DNA of 64,000 nt from Durusdinium trenchii (lineage: Eukaryota; Sar; Dinophyceae; Suessiales; Symbiodiniaceae): NCBI GenBank assembly GCA_963970005.1, contig CAXAMN010025306.1, forward strand, positions 479,799 to 543,798, given 5' to 3'. The notes beneath the pieces are model-generated. The model did not search any database. It saw only the letters and a program-made list of their open reading frames with translations, and was not told the origin of the DNA. The stretch's first letter is position 1; the number at the start of each line of letters is the position of its first letter. The translations under genes were made by a program, and so were the position numbers. This document shows, in pieces, positions 40,540-51,299 of the stretch.

Positions 40540-40937
40540 GTAGTCTCTGCTCTAAGAAGCCGATATGCCGGCTAGAGCTCAGCCAAGGCAGTAGTCTTTG
40601 AAAAGCCGATATTCCGGCCGACTACGGTTAAATGCCACAAAGCTAAATGCAGTTTAAGGGACCCAGATATATCTAAACTAAAGGCCTTATAGATTTGACT
40701 TTAACTTGATGATTTGACTTGAAAAAGACATTTTCCGACATTCCGGAACGTTCGATGCAACAAGTATGCCTTTCGTAGATTTGTAGAAATTATCTGACGC
40801 AACCTAGATGAGCCAGAATGGCATCTACGGTCTAGTTCTGCGAAGACAGAACTTTTGTAATTCACTTGCATCTTTTTGCGAACCTTTTGTACTTTAGCGA
40901 TCGTAAGCTTCGACACGAAGAAAACTTGTCTCTGTTT
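40540..40937 (+). other. E3 3' untranslated region
   Basis: No ORF. It holds three hairpin copies (40558, 40605, 40733). No long polypurine tract touches the LTR; GAAGAAAAC at about 40916-40924 is the nearest purine run. Confidence 0.6.
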
Positions 40938-41209
40938 TGTGTTTAGTAGGGTCCTAGGTCCCCCTAGGCGTGTCTACGCTATACGTGTGTAGCACCTGTT
41001 CTTGTACATAGACTAGTATGTAGCTCTTCAGTCCGCTTTCGACTTAATTCATTTGGCTCAAGACTTCGTAGCCCAATACCTGCATCCACAGCCATAGAAA
41101 AGGTGTGCATCGCTGCCGCTCGCACACCAAACGCACTGGTGTGACTTCACTTGGTGTTTCGATCAGGTCCAGTTATCCAACTGCCACTTCTGGGGGAACT
41201 TACCCCTCA
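40938..41209 (+). repeat. 3' LTR of E3 (272 bp)
   Basis: Differs from the 5' LTR at three positions (T for C in TTGTACAT, A for G in ATCCACAG, G for T in CACTGGTG). CATTTGGCTCAAG is at 41050-41062. Confidence 0.93.
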
Positions 41210-41250
41210 GGGGGGAGGGGAGGGAGGGAGGGGGGAGGAGAGGGAGGGCG
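41210..41250 (+). repeat. G-rich tract, right flank of E3
   Basis: GGGGGG, then GGGA words as in the left flank. It shows that E3 entered a pre-existing G-rich repeat. Confidence 0.85.
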
Positions 41251-41269
41251 AGAGCACTCACTACCAGGA

Positions 41270-41784
41270 CAACACCCAAACAAAAACAGGAGGCACGCAT
41301 CAAGTGTCCTTGAAGAACTTCAACAGCATTTCCAATGTCATAGATCTGTTCGCCATGGCCCTGCATGCACTCACAGTTCTGGGCATACTGGTTTTGACCA
41401 TTTGGGGATGCCATTGTGCTTAGCTCCAAAAATTGAAGCCTGGAGCTGAACAAGTCATTGCAAGCATGACCGGAACCTTATTTACCAGCAACTCACCGTC
41501 CATTGGGCCAATTCACTGATGTGTGCGTGCCTCACTGTTGCGGCTGCAATGTTTAGATTAGTGAGTGAGTCCTGCAAGAGTCACATCAATATCTTCATGA
41601 TGTGTCTCGGTGCAAAATCACATGTTGCTCTGCATTGTTGCATGTCCTCATTGAAGCGCTTGGAGATATTCCCTATCAAGCTGCAAGTCATGTCCTGCAA
41701 AGAAGCGCCATTAGCATCTGAAGCATCGCTACTAGTAACAAGGGCATCGGGCATCGCTATTAGGAACAAGTGCATTACTAGCAA
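41270..41784 (-). CDS. Host gene H1, upstream exons
   Basis: Minus-strand pieces LQDMTCSLIGNISKRFNED and QQCRATCDFAPRHIMKI (about 41715-41580) and NCECMQGHGEQIYDIGNAVE (about 41400-41290) look like exons. They lie just across E3 from the pieces at 26187-27345 on the same strand. Without E3 the gap would be about 170-200 bp, a normal intron size here. Link between the two sides is inferred. Confidence 0.4.
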
Positions 41785-41812
41785 GAAGCTACTAGTAGCT
41801 ACTAGTAGAAGA
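41721..41812 (+). repeat. CTACTAG-type dispersed repeat
   Basis: GCATCGCTACTAGTAACAAG words repeated four times with variants, ending in CTACTAGTAGCTACTAGTAG. Confidence 0.75.
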
Positions 41813-42182
41813 ACCAGCCTTCTTGTTCAAGCGAACAAGCGCATCGACCTTGGGCCGAAGTATTCCAAAACAGACTTGCAAGGCTTTGAACGAAAGTGTT
41901 TTCTTTTGAAGCCCAGGTAGGCCGCCAGGTAGCTAGTAGAAGAGAGGTAGCTACTTAGTAGCTATTAAGTTTATTAAGCGGGACGCTTCTAGGAACTGGA
42001 CGCAGGATAGCTCACGCTCGCGCTAATGATTTGGTTCCTAGAGTTTTAGGAAAACTTAAGCAAAACCTTGGCTTGCCGAGGCTTCCGACAAATTCGATGC
42101 TTGCAACGTCAGTAATCTTGTTCTTGTCCAGCCTTTGATTTTTCAACATTGCACAGGAGTCCACTTGCTTAAGCAAACAACA

Positions 42183-42290
42183 AGCTACTAGTAACAAGGT
42201 GCATCGCTACTAGTAACAAGAAGCTACTAGTAGGAAAGGGCCTTACATGGCCTTACTAGCAGTAGCTCCTCTCTGCTAGTACTGCAAGAT
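42183..42290 (+). repeat. CTACTAG-type dispersed repeat
   Basis: AGCTACTAGTAACAAGG, GCATCGCTACTAGTAACAAG and AAGCTACTAGTAGG in tandem. Confidence 0.75.
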
Positions 42291-42959
42291 CATCTTGATT
42301 GACACTGGCTTCGGCCACATTGCCGGATTAAGGTGCTGGCGCAAGCATCCTGAAAGTATTCAGCGTGCAGTTTCAATGATTTTCTAGATCAAAGTCAACC
42401 GCTGAAGAAATCGCTGCCTCAGTTGGCCATGCTCCTCCGTGGCTTTGCACAGCTCAAGCGCTCCAGCCTAAGGTGACTCAAGTGGTCAATTTGCGTCTTG
42501 CCTGCACCAGAAAGGGTTGTGCAGCCATTATTTTAAAAATATTGGAGATCAGTGGATATGTTTCTTAGGTTCTTCGCTGCAGGAGTTGCATCATTGAGAA
42601 GAATGCATACAGAAATCTGAGATCCAAACATCTTGGATCTTATTGTTTGTGAGCCAAAGTTCCCTTGCAAAGCAGAAACTGAAGAAGCGCTCAGCTGTCT
42701 TCGTGTTGCTCATTACAGCTTTTCTTGCCTGAGTTTGGGTTGGTTGCAAAGGTGTTGGGCAAAACAGCTCGCAGCATGATCCGTGAGATCAGACCAGGTG
42801 AAGTGGAGCGCCACCAAACCACAGCCCTGCGAGAGTTGTCAACAGGGATCAAGGAGTGTGAAAAGGGAAGCACATCTCTATCTACTGTAAATCCATGTGA
42901 TTACGCTCGTTTGCGTGGGGTGGTTGGTTGCTTGGACAGCATAAAGTTTCAGCTTTTTT

Positions 42960-45900
42960 CTTAAGTGGCAGTGGCATTGGCTTGAGCCCCATGGGGCAAG
43001 GCATTGGACAGGCTACAACTGCTACAGCCTGAGCAATTGCAGCACTGTCTGTGCATCCAGCCTCCCCAAAGGCCTCTGCAATGTATGTTGCAGCTGTGTC
43101 GCCTGTGTGGTTCTCACCAATGGAGAGCTCCTTGCACGTTGCAGGTCCAGGCAGCACTTAGACCGATTTCTGCTTTCAGCTCCTTGAGTGGGTGATGCTT
43201 GACCTTGGAAATTGTCAAACTCGTATCTTCAATCTTGGAGCTCAGGTGACCCTGGAAAATGTCCTGCCTTGAAGGAACGCCCAAACTAAACCTAAGCCTG
43301 TGGCCACAGAGGCCAAAGCTTTGATTCCGTCAGGCCCAATCTGATTGCCTAATGGTTCTTGACTCGTTTTCCAAAGTGGCCCACTTTGGAACTTCAACTG
43401 TCCCTTTGCCTGTCAAGTCAAGCTCCTCCAAATTCGGGGGCAATGCCTGGCCAGCACCAACAGCAACGTAACAAGTGTCATTTGCGTGCGTCTTTTGAAG
43501 CCCAAACATCGCTGCCCGAGGTCTCGCCGGTCTCGGAAAGAACGGTTTTGCCAAAGTCTTCATTCCGCCCTGGCCTTTGCCAACTCTTCGGTTGCCTGCA
43601 AATCACAACACCAATAATGTAGCTTGTTCACAAGTTCACAAATATGGCTGTTGCTTCTTCTTAAAGGATATAATTTATGCCTGACACTTAACTTTCAATC
43701 GCTGGATTCAGGAAAAATAACATAATAGAAAGAAAGCTATTCCGTTGAGAAACATGTCGTGCAACCGGCAAAACTAGGGGTCGTTTGGTGGGAAGTTTTA
43801 AGGCAGGTATCTTTTTTGGGATTGGTATCGTTGTTCAATCCATATGCAATTTTTTGGGGAGGTATCGTCTAAACGTAAATTTATCTGGAAGGTGATCTTC
43901 CAAATGATGACTGGTAGTAGTCATCGTCGTCGTCGTACTAGTACTAGAACTATACTAGTAGTAAGTAGTAAGTAGTAAGTAGTAGTTAGTAGTAAGTAGT
44001 TAGTAGTAAGTAGTAGTAAGTAGTAGTAAGTAGTAGTAAGTAGTAGCAAGTAGTAAGTAGTAAGTAGTGATAGTAAGTAGTAAGTAGTAAGTAGGTGGTA
44101 GTAGTAGTAGTCGTCGTAGTCGTAGTCGTAGTAGTAGTAGTAGGTAGTAAGTAGTAAGTAGTAAGTAGTAAGTAGTAAGTAGTAAGTAGGTGGTAGTAGT
44201 AGTAGTAGTCGTAGTAGTCGTAGTAGTAGTAGTAGCGGTGGTGGTGGTGGTGGCGGTGGTGCTAGAAGTAGTAGCAGAAGTAAGTAGAAGTAGTGGCAGT
44301 AGTAGTGGCGGCATGTGAGTGGGCAGGTGGTTTCTGAGGGGAGACCTATGAAGTGGGTATCGTTTTTTGGTATCGGTCTAAACCCATAATTGTTTAAACA
44401 AAGAAAGAGAAGGGAACATGAGCAAAAACAAACTGGAATGTCCAACTAGCATGGCAAACCATATGCAAAAAAGAACCTTGGACATACACTGCCTCGAGTG
44501 TCAACAGTGTTAATAGGCAAAGATAGATTCCAAGATGTGTGGTATCGTTTTTGGGATTGGTATCGTTTTTTCAAGGAACATGCAAATTGCTCATTTTTGT
44601 AGAAACGTGAGTGCCGACCTTTAGCACTGTGCACAATGTATATAAACTCATGTGCAAACCGTAACCACAGGCCTGGTCCCCGAATTTGTTCCCTGAAAGA
44701 TCCAGGATCCGCATTTTGCTCGCCATCAGCAAGGCCTTTATCAGTGTTTCTTTGCAAGTTGAGTCAGGCTGAGAGAAAGCTTTCTTTCCGCGAGAATGCG
44801 TTGGTGTTCCGGTTAGTCAGCTTTTTCGCATTGCTGTAGACATGTTGAATGGCCTTGCTCAACTGAATCATTCCGAAATCAGAGATCCTGTTGCCACCTC
44901 ATAGTTCAAGTGATAACTTGATAACATCAAAGGAACTCGTGAAGATCCTCTGGGCTCCCTGCTGACATCAATTGTGTGCATCTTTTCACTTGCAGCTACT
45001 TCCAGAGCGTTTGCTATGTGAGTGGCACCATCGTCTCCCACCTGCAAGACTAAACATGGCCATGCTAGTCAAGCATACTTACTCTCGCACTGGCACTGTT
45101 CAGCTTCAGCAGCTTTGCTGCATGCAAGGCAAAACAAACACTGAAAGCATATGAAAGCATCAAAACGCAATCTTGCAAAGAACTCCCGACAAAGCGATTC
45201 TTTTTTTGCTCTGCACAACATGTCAATTTGGCTCCAGGAATCAACAAGTTTTGAACAAGTGCAGATCCTCTGACAGCCTGTACGACCACTAAATATGCGA
45301 AGGTTGTCCCAAAATAGTTGGTATGTCATCCAAGAAATTGCCTAAATGGCTGATGGGATCTATCTCCTGGTGCCGTCCTGGTCAATCAGCTGCTTAGAAG
45401 GTATTTATACCGTATGAGCTGCATTCAGTCCAGGATTGGCCGTGAGCAGGGACAAACCTTGGTGGCAAGTCCAAGGCAAGTTAACAATCAAGTCATTCAA
45501 GATTCACAGGACGCTACTAGGAACAAGTGCATCGCTACTAGGAGCAAGGACGGTACTAGGGGCTCCTGGCCATACTACTAGGAGCAATGTTCGCTACTAG
45601 GAACAAGTAGGTGCTCAGCTGCTCAGATCAACGATATGGAACGCTTAACAGCACCAGTTAGCATGCAAAGGTCCTCGCCTAGCTTGCCTGGTGGGGAACC
45701 ACATTGCCATCCTCATCAAGCTCTTGTTCCTCCTCCACATCAGCTTTGAGAGTTGTTGTTTACTTTTCATCACGTGTCATTTCACTTGAATCTTGATGAT
45801 GTATCGTCATTTTGCTTGCTGTTGCTGCTTTAGATTCAAGCTTTGTTGAGATTATTGAGGTGGCACTCCAACCATCGCGTGCCCGGCTTGGCACAGATAG

Positions 45901-48900
45901 TACAGCTGTCCTCTTCTTCATCCGCCTCTTCATCTTCATCGTCATCTTGGAAGGTGTCCCAGGGCACCTACAAAAGAAAACACAAACATGCACTAAGAAA
46001 ACCAAGTCTGCAACCTAGGAGTCTTTCTATTCAGCTTGTGCTCCTGATACAGACTCGCATGCAAAGCCCAAGTCAACTATGCCATGCTGCCATGCCTCGT
46101 GGATGCGCAAAACGGACTTGGTTGGGTCCTGCCCGCTTAGCTATCTTAGCTGCTCCCATGCTCATATGTGCTCTGCGCAAATGTGTGGCCAAACTCTGCA
46201 TGGAGCATCTCCAAAAGCAGGCGACGCAGGCCTTCAGCAAGAGGTACTTTCCATCTTCCCAACCTTACAGGCTCCAAACAAAACAACAATTGCTGTTCTG
46301 CAATCGGCTCACAGCAGGCAAGGTGCCCATGATCAAGTCGACGATGTTCCTAATGATGCCAAACCTTACGCTGGAGGAAAGGACTCAGCTGTTGCTGACT
46401 GCTGGACTGGCAAGACTTGCAAGCAAGCAACATGTTATTCCTTGTGAGGCCAATCTGCTCCGCAAAGCTGCTAGTGGTGTAGGTTTGGACTCCCAGAAGA
46501 GAATGGGACCATGGATCCTTGGGATGCTGGCGTGACCTAAGTCTTGCTGCTTGGGCTGGAAGCGAGCTCTACAAATCCGTACAAAAGGGAAAGGTTAAGA
46601 AAGAACTCTACAATTATTGTGAAAAATGTGTGCAGCGGACCACGATCGAAAATCTCAAGAATGAATTTATGTGATTGCCACACGCGCACTTCCTCATATT
46701 ATGCTTTTGCATCCTCTACACTGACCACATCTTCAAAGACTGCCAGGTAGCTGTCAATCCCTTTGGCCATTCGACTGCCATGAGCCATGGAGAGCTGATC
46801 ATACTGTGTCCCTATGTCCAGCAACTGCTGAAACCAAACACGTATATAAGTAAAGCTTCGGACACATAGCCAATCTTGATGGTGTCACATCCGGCAAGAA
46901 TGGCCTGCAGGGGGGAGGCATGCTCATTGCAATGTCGAGCTCCAAAGTCAATACGCGGCAACATTATCGACCACATCACCAGCCCCTTCACGGTCTTGAA
47001 TGTCATCTGATGGAACTTTGCAGCCTATTGCATTTACATCTGCCTGTGCCGTCCACCTGCCGAGCTTGAAGGCATTGTTCTTCAGCTCAGTTGCCAGGCA
47101 TGCACCTGCAATGCTGCAATGCTGTCAAGTGTCAGTGGGTTTCGGCTTCATCGGCGAGAACTTGTGTCCTTGTGGCTACAAACAAATGAACAAAGAATCA
47201 AAAAGTCCAACGCATTGAGTTCGCAATATCCATCAAACTGCTCTCGGGGATGCCTCGCTGTGATTCCTTGGCAGCATGTTGGTAGTATCAGCACAGGACA
47301 GGATTTGGCCGTCAGCAAAAGATATAGAAACTGAAAGAAGGAGCAAGGACGCTACTAGGAACTTGAGAGGAGGGAGACACGAAAGGTAGGACAGCGGGAA
47401 GAGAAGAGAACGCGAGAGGCAGGAACAAACATGCAATGTTCGACATGGTGATTTATCCCCTCGGAGGCGACCTGTCGTAAATATATGTTCATACGCACTC
47501 TAAATGTTCAAACATATGCTCTCGAAATGTTCAAAAAGATCCTGAGGAAAAGAAACTTGCCCCATGGCTCAGATCATCGGTGAGCATTGAATCGGAGCAT
47601 CATAGGATTTGAACTATCCTGAAACCATAAGAGGCTCACGAAGACGTTCCCCAGGAGAGAATTGACGTGCTTCACAAAACAAACTCTAGGTATGTATCCC
47701 CTCGGGGAACACCTTTCGTGATTATGCACTCTTTCTGAATGTTCAAGCGGGTTTCAACTATCCTGAAGTCATGAGAGGCTCACGAAGACGTTCTCCAGGA
47801 GAGAATTGAATTTAGAGGGGGGGGGGTCTGTATTGAAAAATCAATTCCAAGGGGGCGGGGGGGGGGTCTGTATTGAAAAATCAATTCGAAGGGGAGGGGG
47901 GGGGGGGGGGGGGGTTGAATTGAATGATCAATTATTAGACCCGGACGTCCCAACATTTGCTTCGCAAGACAAACTCAAGGTATCCCCTAAAGGGCTACCT
48001 TTCGTGACAAGTGCCTTACTAGTAGTAACAAGAACGCTACTAGGGGCTCCTGGCCGTACTACTAGGAGCAATGTTCGCTACTAGGGGCACCTGGCATCGC
48101 TACTAGGAGCAAGGACGCTAGTCTGATGAGCCCAGGTTTGAGTTTTTGTTCTTCTGTTGATATGTAATGCCCACTGGGCCCACTCTCTCCACAGGGCAGC
48201 TTGCAACCAGTACTTTCACCAACTTTAGTCACATCAGGTGACTTGCTAGTCCGCGAGAAAAGGAGCAAACAAGCAGCAGAGAAGCAGCAGCAAACCAGCA
48301 GCAGCATGATCATGTGTATGTTGCTTGTCCTCGAAAGCTCTCAAACCGCATGGAATAATGAAAACCAATGCGACTTCCCGAAGAGCTTTCAACGCAAGGA
48401 ACTACAACATGGTGTGCAAACTGATGCGACTAAAGTGTCTGAATATTGCTTATTGATCTGCCATCGCGACAGCTGAGATCAAGGCCAGGTGGGAGCGCCA
48501 GTTGTAGTTGGGTTTGGGCTCATACTCATGCATCGCCTGGCCACAAAACAACCACACCAGCGCAGGCTATCTTTGCAAACTGTTTTCCGACCTTGACAGA
48601 AGCAAGCTCCGTGCTCCCTGGTAGCTTGCAGTTCACCTCTGTACCTTGAGTGCTAGTGAATAGCCTAGCTCTCAAGCACTTTCAAGCACAGATTCTCAGG
48701 CGGTCACGGACCACTAGCTTGACTGGGTTCTGCTCGAACTCAGTGGGTGCCTCCAACAAGACATCTACTCAAAGCCGCCCTGTCACTCCTCCATACAAAC
48801 AAATCCTATCTTGTTAGTGATTGTAAGTGGTTCGGTGTTCCATACATCTTAAAACAATGAATGCCTTCCTGTCAGTAGTTGTAAGGGGCAACTAGCACTA

Positions 48901-51294
48901 CCTAAAGCCTAAAGCACTACTACTCAGCTCTCAACCATAGATGATCAAAAACAATTTTCAAGGGATCGCCATCAGGTGCAGCAGAGCCTTGGGGTTGCCA
49001 GGCAGCGTGATCTTCCTATATCTGTAGGCACCAGATGCCACGCAGCCTTGGTTTTCCTGCAAGGGAGAAAAAATGAGAAAAGTGTTCAAGAAATGAAAGA
49101 ATGCTTAACTCAAAGACCAAAGACTACTTGTTTGCATTGCTTGTGATTGTTCAATCCCTTGTCTGCTTCACTCAACCCCTTTCTTTCTCTCCTCATCCTC
49201 GAAAGGATTTGCGTGCTGCATTTCGTCCACGGGCTCCTGATGACTAGGAAACAAGATTCCTTCGGCCACAGTGGTCTACAAGCCTCGGGGTCAAGGACCA
49301 TCTGGGAGAAGTTCTGGTTGATGCAAGAAGCTTCCTCGGAACCGGTCGCACATGGCACCTCCTAAACTGGCCAATCGAAAGGCCTCACCTGACCCAGCTT
49401 CACAGGGCCATTCATGCTTTCCTGCAAAGAGGATCACATCAAGATACATCTAGCATCTACTGGAGCTCGCATCGTGTGTGTGCATGTGTCACTCTCCTTA
49501 TCATCTGCATTGGGAGGATCCTGTGCAGTTTCATTGACCTGAAACAATGCCAACTGTGAAATGTTTGATCTCAGGAATAGCTCTGAGTTGTTTCTTTTCA
49601 AGCGGCTGTCAGGAAATCGATCTGCGAGCCATCTCTTTTGTCAAAAATCAGCTTGTTTGCCACCTCGGGGTGACTTCGCTCGATTGACACCCACGCTTGG
49701 CCCGGTGGTCGCCCCTCCTCTTCCGTCCACAAAGTCAACAAATGTGAGTGACACAGTGACACAGGGCCTTTGAAACGACAATGTCCCAAGAGTACACTGA
49801 CCTGTGAGGAAGAAAATGACGGAAAATGGTCTGACGGTCGAACTGACTTGCATTTTGTTTAAGTGTACTTGTGCTGCTCACCTTGCAGCTGCCACAAGGC
49901 AGGCCAACACGTGATCAGTGGCCTGAACGCTTGCGGCATCATTGCAGCTGCGGTTGCATATGATGAACATATCATATGCAGCATATTATGCAAACCAGGT
50001 GGCGATGACAGTGACGCTGTCATCGTTCTGCAGAAGTTCCTTCACATGAGGTCAATTTGCCTTCTGGTGCATAATGCAAATCTGCAAAATCGAGTGCGGA
50101 GCAAAGGGGCAATGCGCTCATGAGATTGAAAAGATCTATATTATACAATTACAAATAATGAAAACATTGTTTGTGTGGAGATATCCACCGTCCGGCAAGA
50201 GCGGGTCGTCGGATGTTGTGACATTGAAGAAGTTAAGCTCCTGCAAACACGTGAAGGCACTCATATAGGTTTCCCTACAAATCCTATGAATCAAGGAACC
50301 TAATCAATCATACAAATCGTTCTTCAACGAAGCTTACGCCGCCCTCAGGTTAGGGGAGGTCCCTCGGGCCTAGTAATGCACTAACTACTAGCTATGGCTG
50401 CTATAGCTAATCTATACATATATATCTATACTATGTTTGCATACCCAGCCTGGTTAGATACAACGTTCTTATGTGTCTTATGCTTCTTGCCTCTTCTTGC
50501 TTCATATTGCTTTTCAAAGATGCATCGCCGCATCGCTTCTATTGGGCCTTGCCTTGGGTCTTGGTGTTACAAATCCCTGAGACTTGACTTAGCCGCTGCT
50601 TCTACCAAAGACTTTAGGCGTTCTCACACGGTTTTCTCCTCAAATCTCTTTAGTGGCCGCTCTGTCTTTGCTGTGACGCGATCAAACGCCTCAAAAAATG
50701 CGACAAATAAACAAACGGCAAAATGGTTAGGTGTGTCGTCTTTGTGGTTTTGTGTACAGTCAATATGTTAAAAAACAAATATATATATATATTGTAAAAA
50801 ATGTAACACCTGCAGAAAAACTTGCACAACTCAACGATGCATCTCTGCTTGTGAAAAGGAGAGAAGCAAGAGAAGCGCGGTTGGGGTATGGGTGGACAAG
50901 TTTGTCTAAAGCGATCAAAGCTGTCTTTCAGCTGTTGGGCTATTTCAGGCAATGATATGAGTATGAGGCCTTCGAGTAGGTAGGCAAATTGCCAGCCCAA
51001 ATGACATCTTCAAAGTCCACCAACTGGCAACTTGAAAAAGCATGAAGAATCTCTGGTGCGGTCGACTTGAAAAAAACTCATGAAAAGGTCAAACGTCATC
51101 AAACATCTCTGCAAAACAACAAATCTGTAGTCGTCATCTGTTTTGCACCTTCGCGTCAATCTGAAGCTTAGCCTCAGCCCAATGAACACTCGCTGGTCCA
51201 TGCTGAGCTCACCGAGCCAAGGAGCGAGAGACGTGAGCATAATTTCACGCATGAGGCTCCATTCGGGCCTTGTTTGCACAGACCACTCCTCCAA
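42960..51294 (-). CDS. Host gene(s) H2, many short exons
   Basis: Minus-strand pieces with protein-like sequence, in order of transcription: 51294-51150 (LGELSMDQRVFIGLRL), 49735-49598 (GQAWVSIERSHPEVANKLIF), 49541-49500 (NETAQDPPNADD), 49245-49185 (EPVDEMQHANPFEDEERKK), 48645-48530 (ELASVKVGKQFAKIACAG), 48245-48125 (TKVGESTGCKLPCGESGPSG), 47110-46965 (ELKNNAFKLGRWTAQADVNA), 46827-46695 (DQLSMAHGSRMAKGIDSYLA), 46272-46150 (LAEGLRRLLLEMLHAEFG), 45967-45836 (acidic, then CTICAKPGTRWLEC), 45045-44985 (VGDDGATHIANALE), 43563-43330 (LPPNLEELDLTGKG), 43140-42960 (SIGENHTGDTAATYIAEAF). The last three look like leucine-rich repeats. Some starts have good acceptors (TTTTCTTTTGTAG|G at 45967). One gene or several cannot be told. 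Confidence 0.5.
43330..43563 (-). CDS. H2 exon: leucine-rich-repeat-like
   Basis: MFGLQKTHANDTCYVAVGAG, then LPPNLEELDLTGKGTVEVPK, which fits an LRR unit. A stop lies at 43330, so either the gene ends here or the exon ends before it. Confidence 0.45.
   Translation of the reverse strand: MKTLAKPFFPRPARPRAAMFGLQKTHANDTCYVAVGAGQALPPNLEELDLTGKGTVEVPKWATLENESRTIRQSDWA
43915..44312 (+). repeat. TAG-rich microsatellite
   Basis: About 400 bp of AGTAGTAAGT words with CGTCGT and GGTGGT blocks. It begins with ACTAGTACTAGAAC. Confidence 0.9.
45510..45608 (+). repeat. CTACTAG-type dispersed repeat
   Basis: GACGCTACTAGGAACAAGTG, CATCGCTACTAGGAGCAAGG, then TACTAGGGGCTCCTGGCC and ACTACTAGGAGCAATG. Confidence 0.75.
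45836..45967 (-). CDS. H2 exon: acidic stretch and Cys pair motif
   Basis: Preceded by a pyrimidine-rich acceptor ending TTTTGTAG. It reads VPWDTFQDDDEDEEADEEED, then CTICAKPGTRWLECH, which could bind zinc. The downstream donor is not clear. Confidence 0.55.
   Translation of the reverse strand: MPWDTFQDDDEDEEADEEEDSCTICAKPGTRWLECHLNNLNKA
46021..46535 (+). CDS. Unassigned plus-strand ORF
   Basis: Part of a 230-codon frame (45843-46535). The end (SLTL...ERTQLLLTAGLARLASKQ) reads like protein, but minus-strand exon candidates overlap it. It may be the shadow of H2 or a separate gene. Confidence 0.2.
47450..47480 (+). repeat. Hairpin plus CCTGTCGTAA
   Basis: ATCCCCTCGGAGGCGA then CCTGTCGTAA. 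A diverged copy of the motif at 13943, 47693 and 47977. Confidence 0.4.
47611..47810 (+). repeat. Direct duplication, 146-bp period
   Basis: ACTATCCTGAAACCATAAGA, GGCTCACGAAGACGTTC and CCAGGAGAGAATTGA at 47611-47664 recur at 47757-47810 with five changes. Between them is ATCCCCTCGGGGAAC followed by ACCTTTCGTGA (47693-47722). Confidence 0.8.
47816..47914 (+). repeat. Tandem unit with long G runs
   Basis: GGTCTGTATTGAAAAATCAA with TTC(C/G)AAGGGG occurs twice, each copy bordered by G runs; the last run has about 19 G. Length of such runs in an assembly is uncertain. Confidence 0.8.
47973..48003 (+). repeat. Hairpin plus CCTTTCGTGA
   Basis: GGTATCCCCTAAAGGGCTACC has a GGTA/TACC outer stem and CCC/GGG inner stem; CTTTCGTGA follows. 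Confidence 0.5.
48006..48122 (+). repeat. CTACTAG-type dispersed repeat
   Basis: Five words in tandem including CTACTAGGGGCTCCTGGC and CTACTAGGAGCAATGTTC. Confidence 0.75.
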
Positions 51295-51299
51295 GGTTT

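Larger units (their letters stand above)
27777..40748 (+). repeat. Dispersed hairpin family, conserved 6-nt loop
   Basis: Copies (stems 4-7 bp, loop 6 nt): 27777-27792, 27963-27978, 29426-29441, 29520-29533, 30206-30221, 30317-30330, 31673-31688, 32497-32516, 33733-33746, 34041-34056, 35403-35418, 36197-36212, 36337-36352, 36601-36616, 36652-36667, 36887-36900, 37200-37213, 37347-37360, 37619-37634, 38066-38081, 38201-38216, 38386-38403, 38662-38675, 38766-38783, 39007-39022, 39484-39497, 39708-39723, 39923-39938, 40152-40169, 40558-40573, 40605-40618, 40733-40748. The loop is mostly ATATTC or ACATTC; variants GTATTA, ATATGC, GTACGC. The stem is usually CCG/CGG but changes on both sides together (TCTCG/CGAGA at 35403, CGCG/CGCG at 39484, GATCG/CGATC at 39923). 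Confidence 0.9.
27443..41209 (+). mobile_element. Giant Ty1/copia-type retrotransposon E3
   Basis: 13,767 bp, TG...CA LTRs of 272 bp, GGGGG on both sides as target duplication. Order: gag-protease, integrase, methyltransferase-like, RT, RNase H, then three more ORFs (36091-40539) that include a Tpt1/KptA-like enzyme and an endonuclease-like protein. LTRs differ at 3 of 272 positions. That divergence predicts roughly 70 substitutions since insertion in the internal part, so about eight frame breaks fit ordinary decay. At least 32 copies of a hairpin with a conserved loop lie inside. Confidence 0.93.

Noticed and set aside
43921-44445. Tyr/Leu/Thr-rich minus-strand ORF
   Set aside because: Translation of the TAG/TAC microsatellite.
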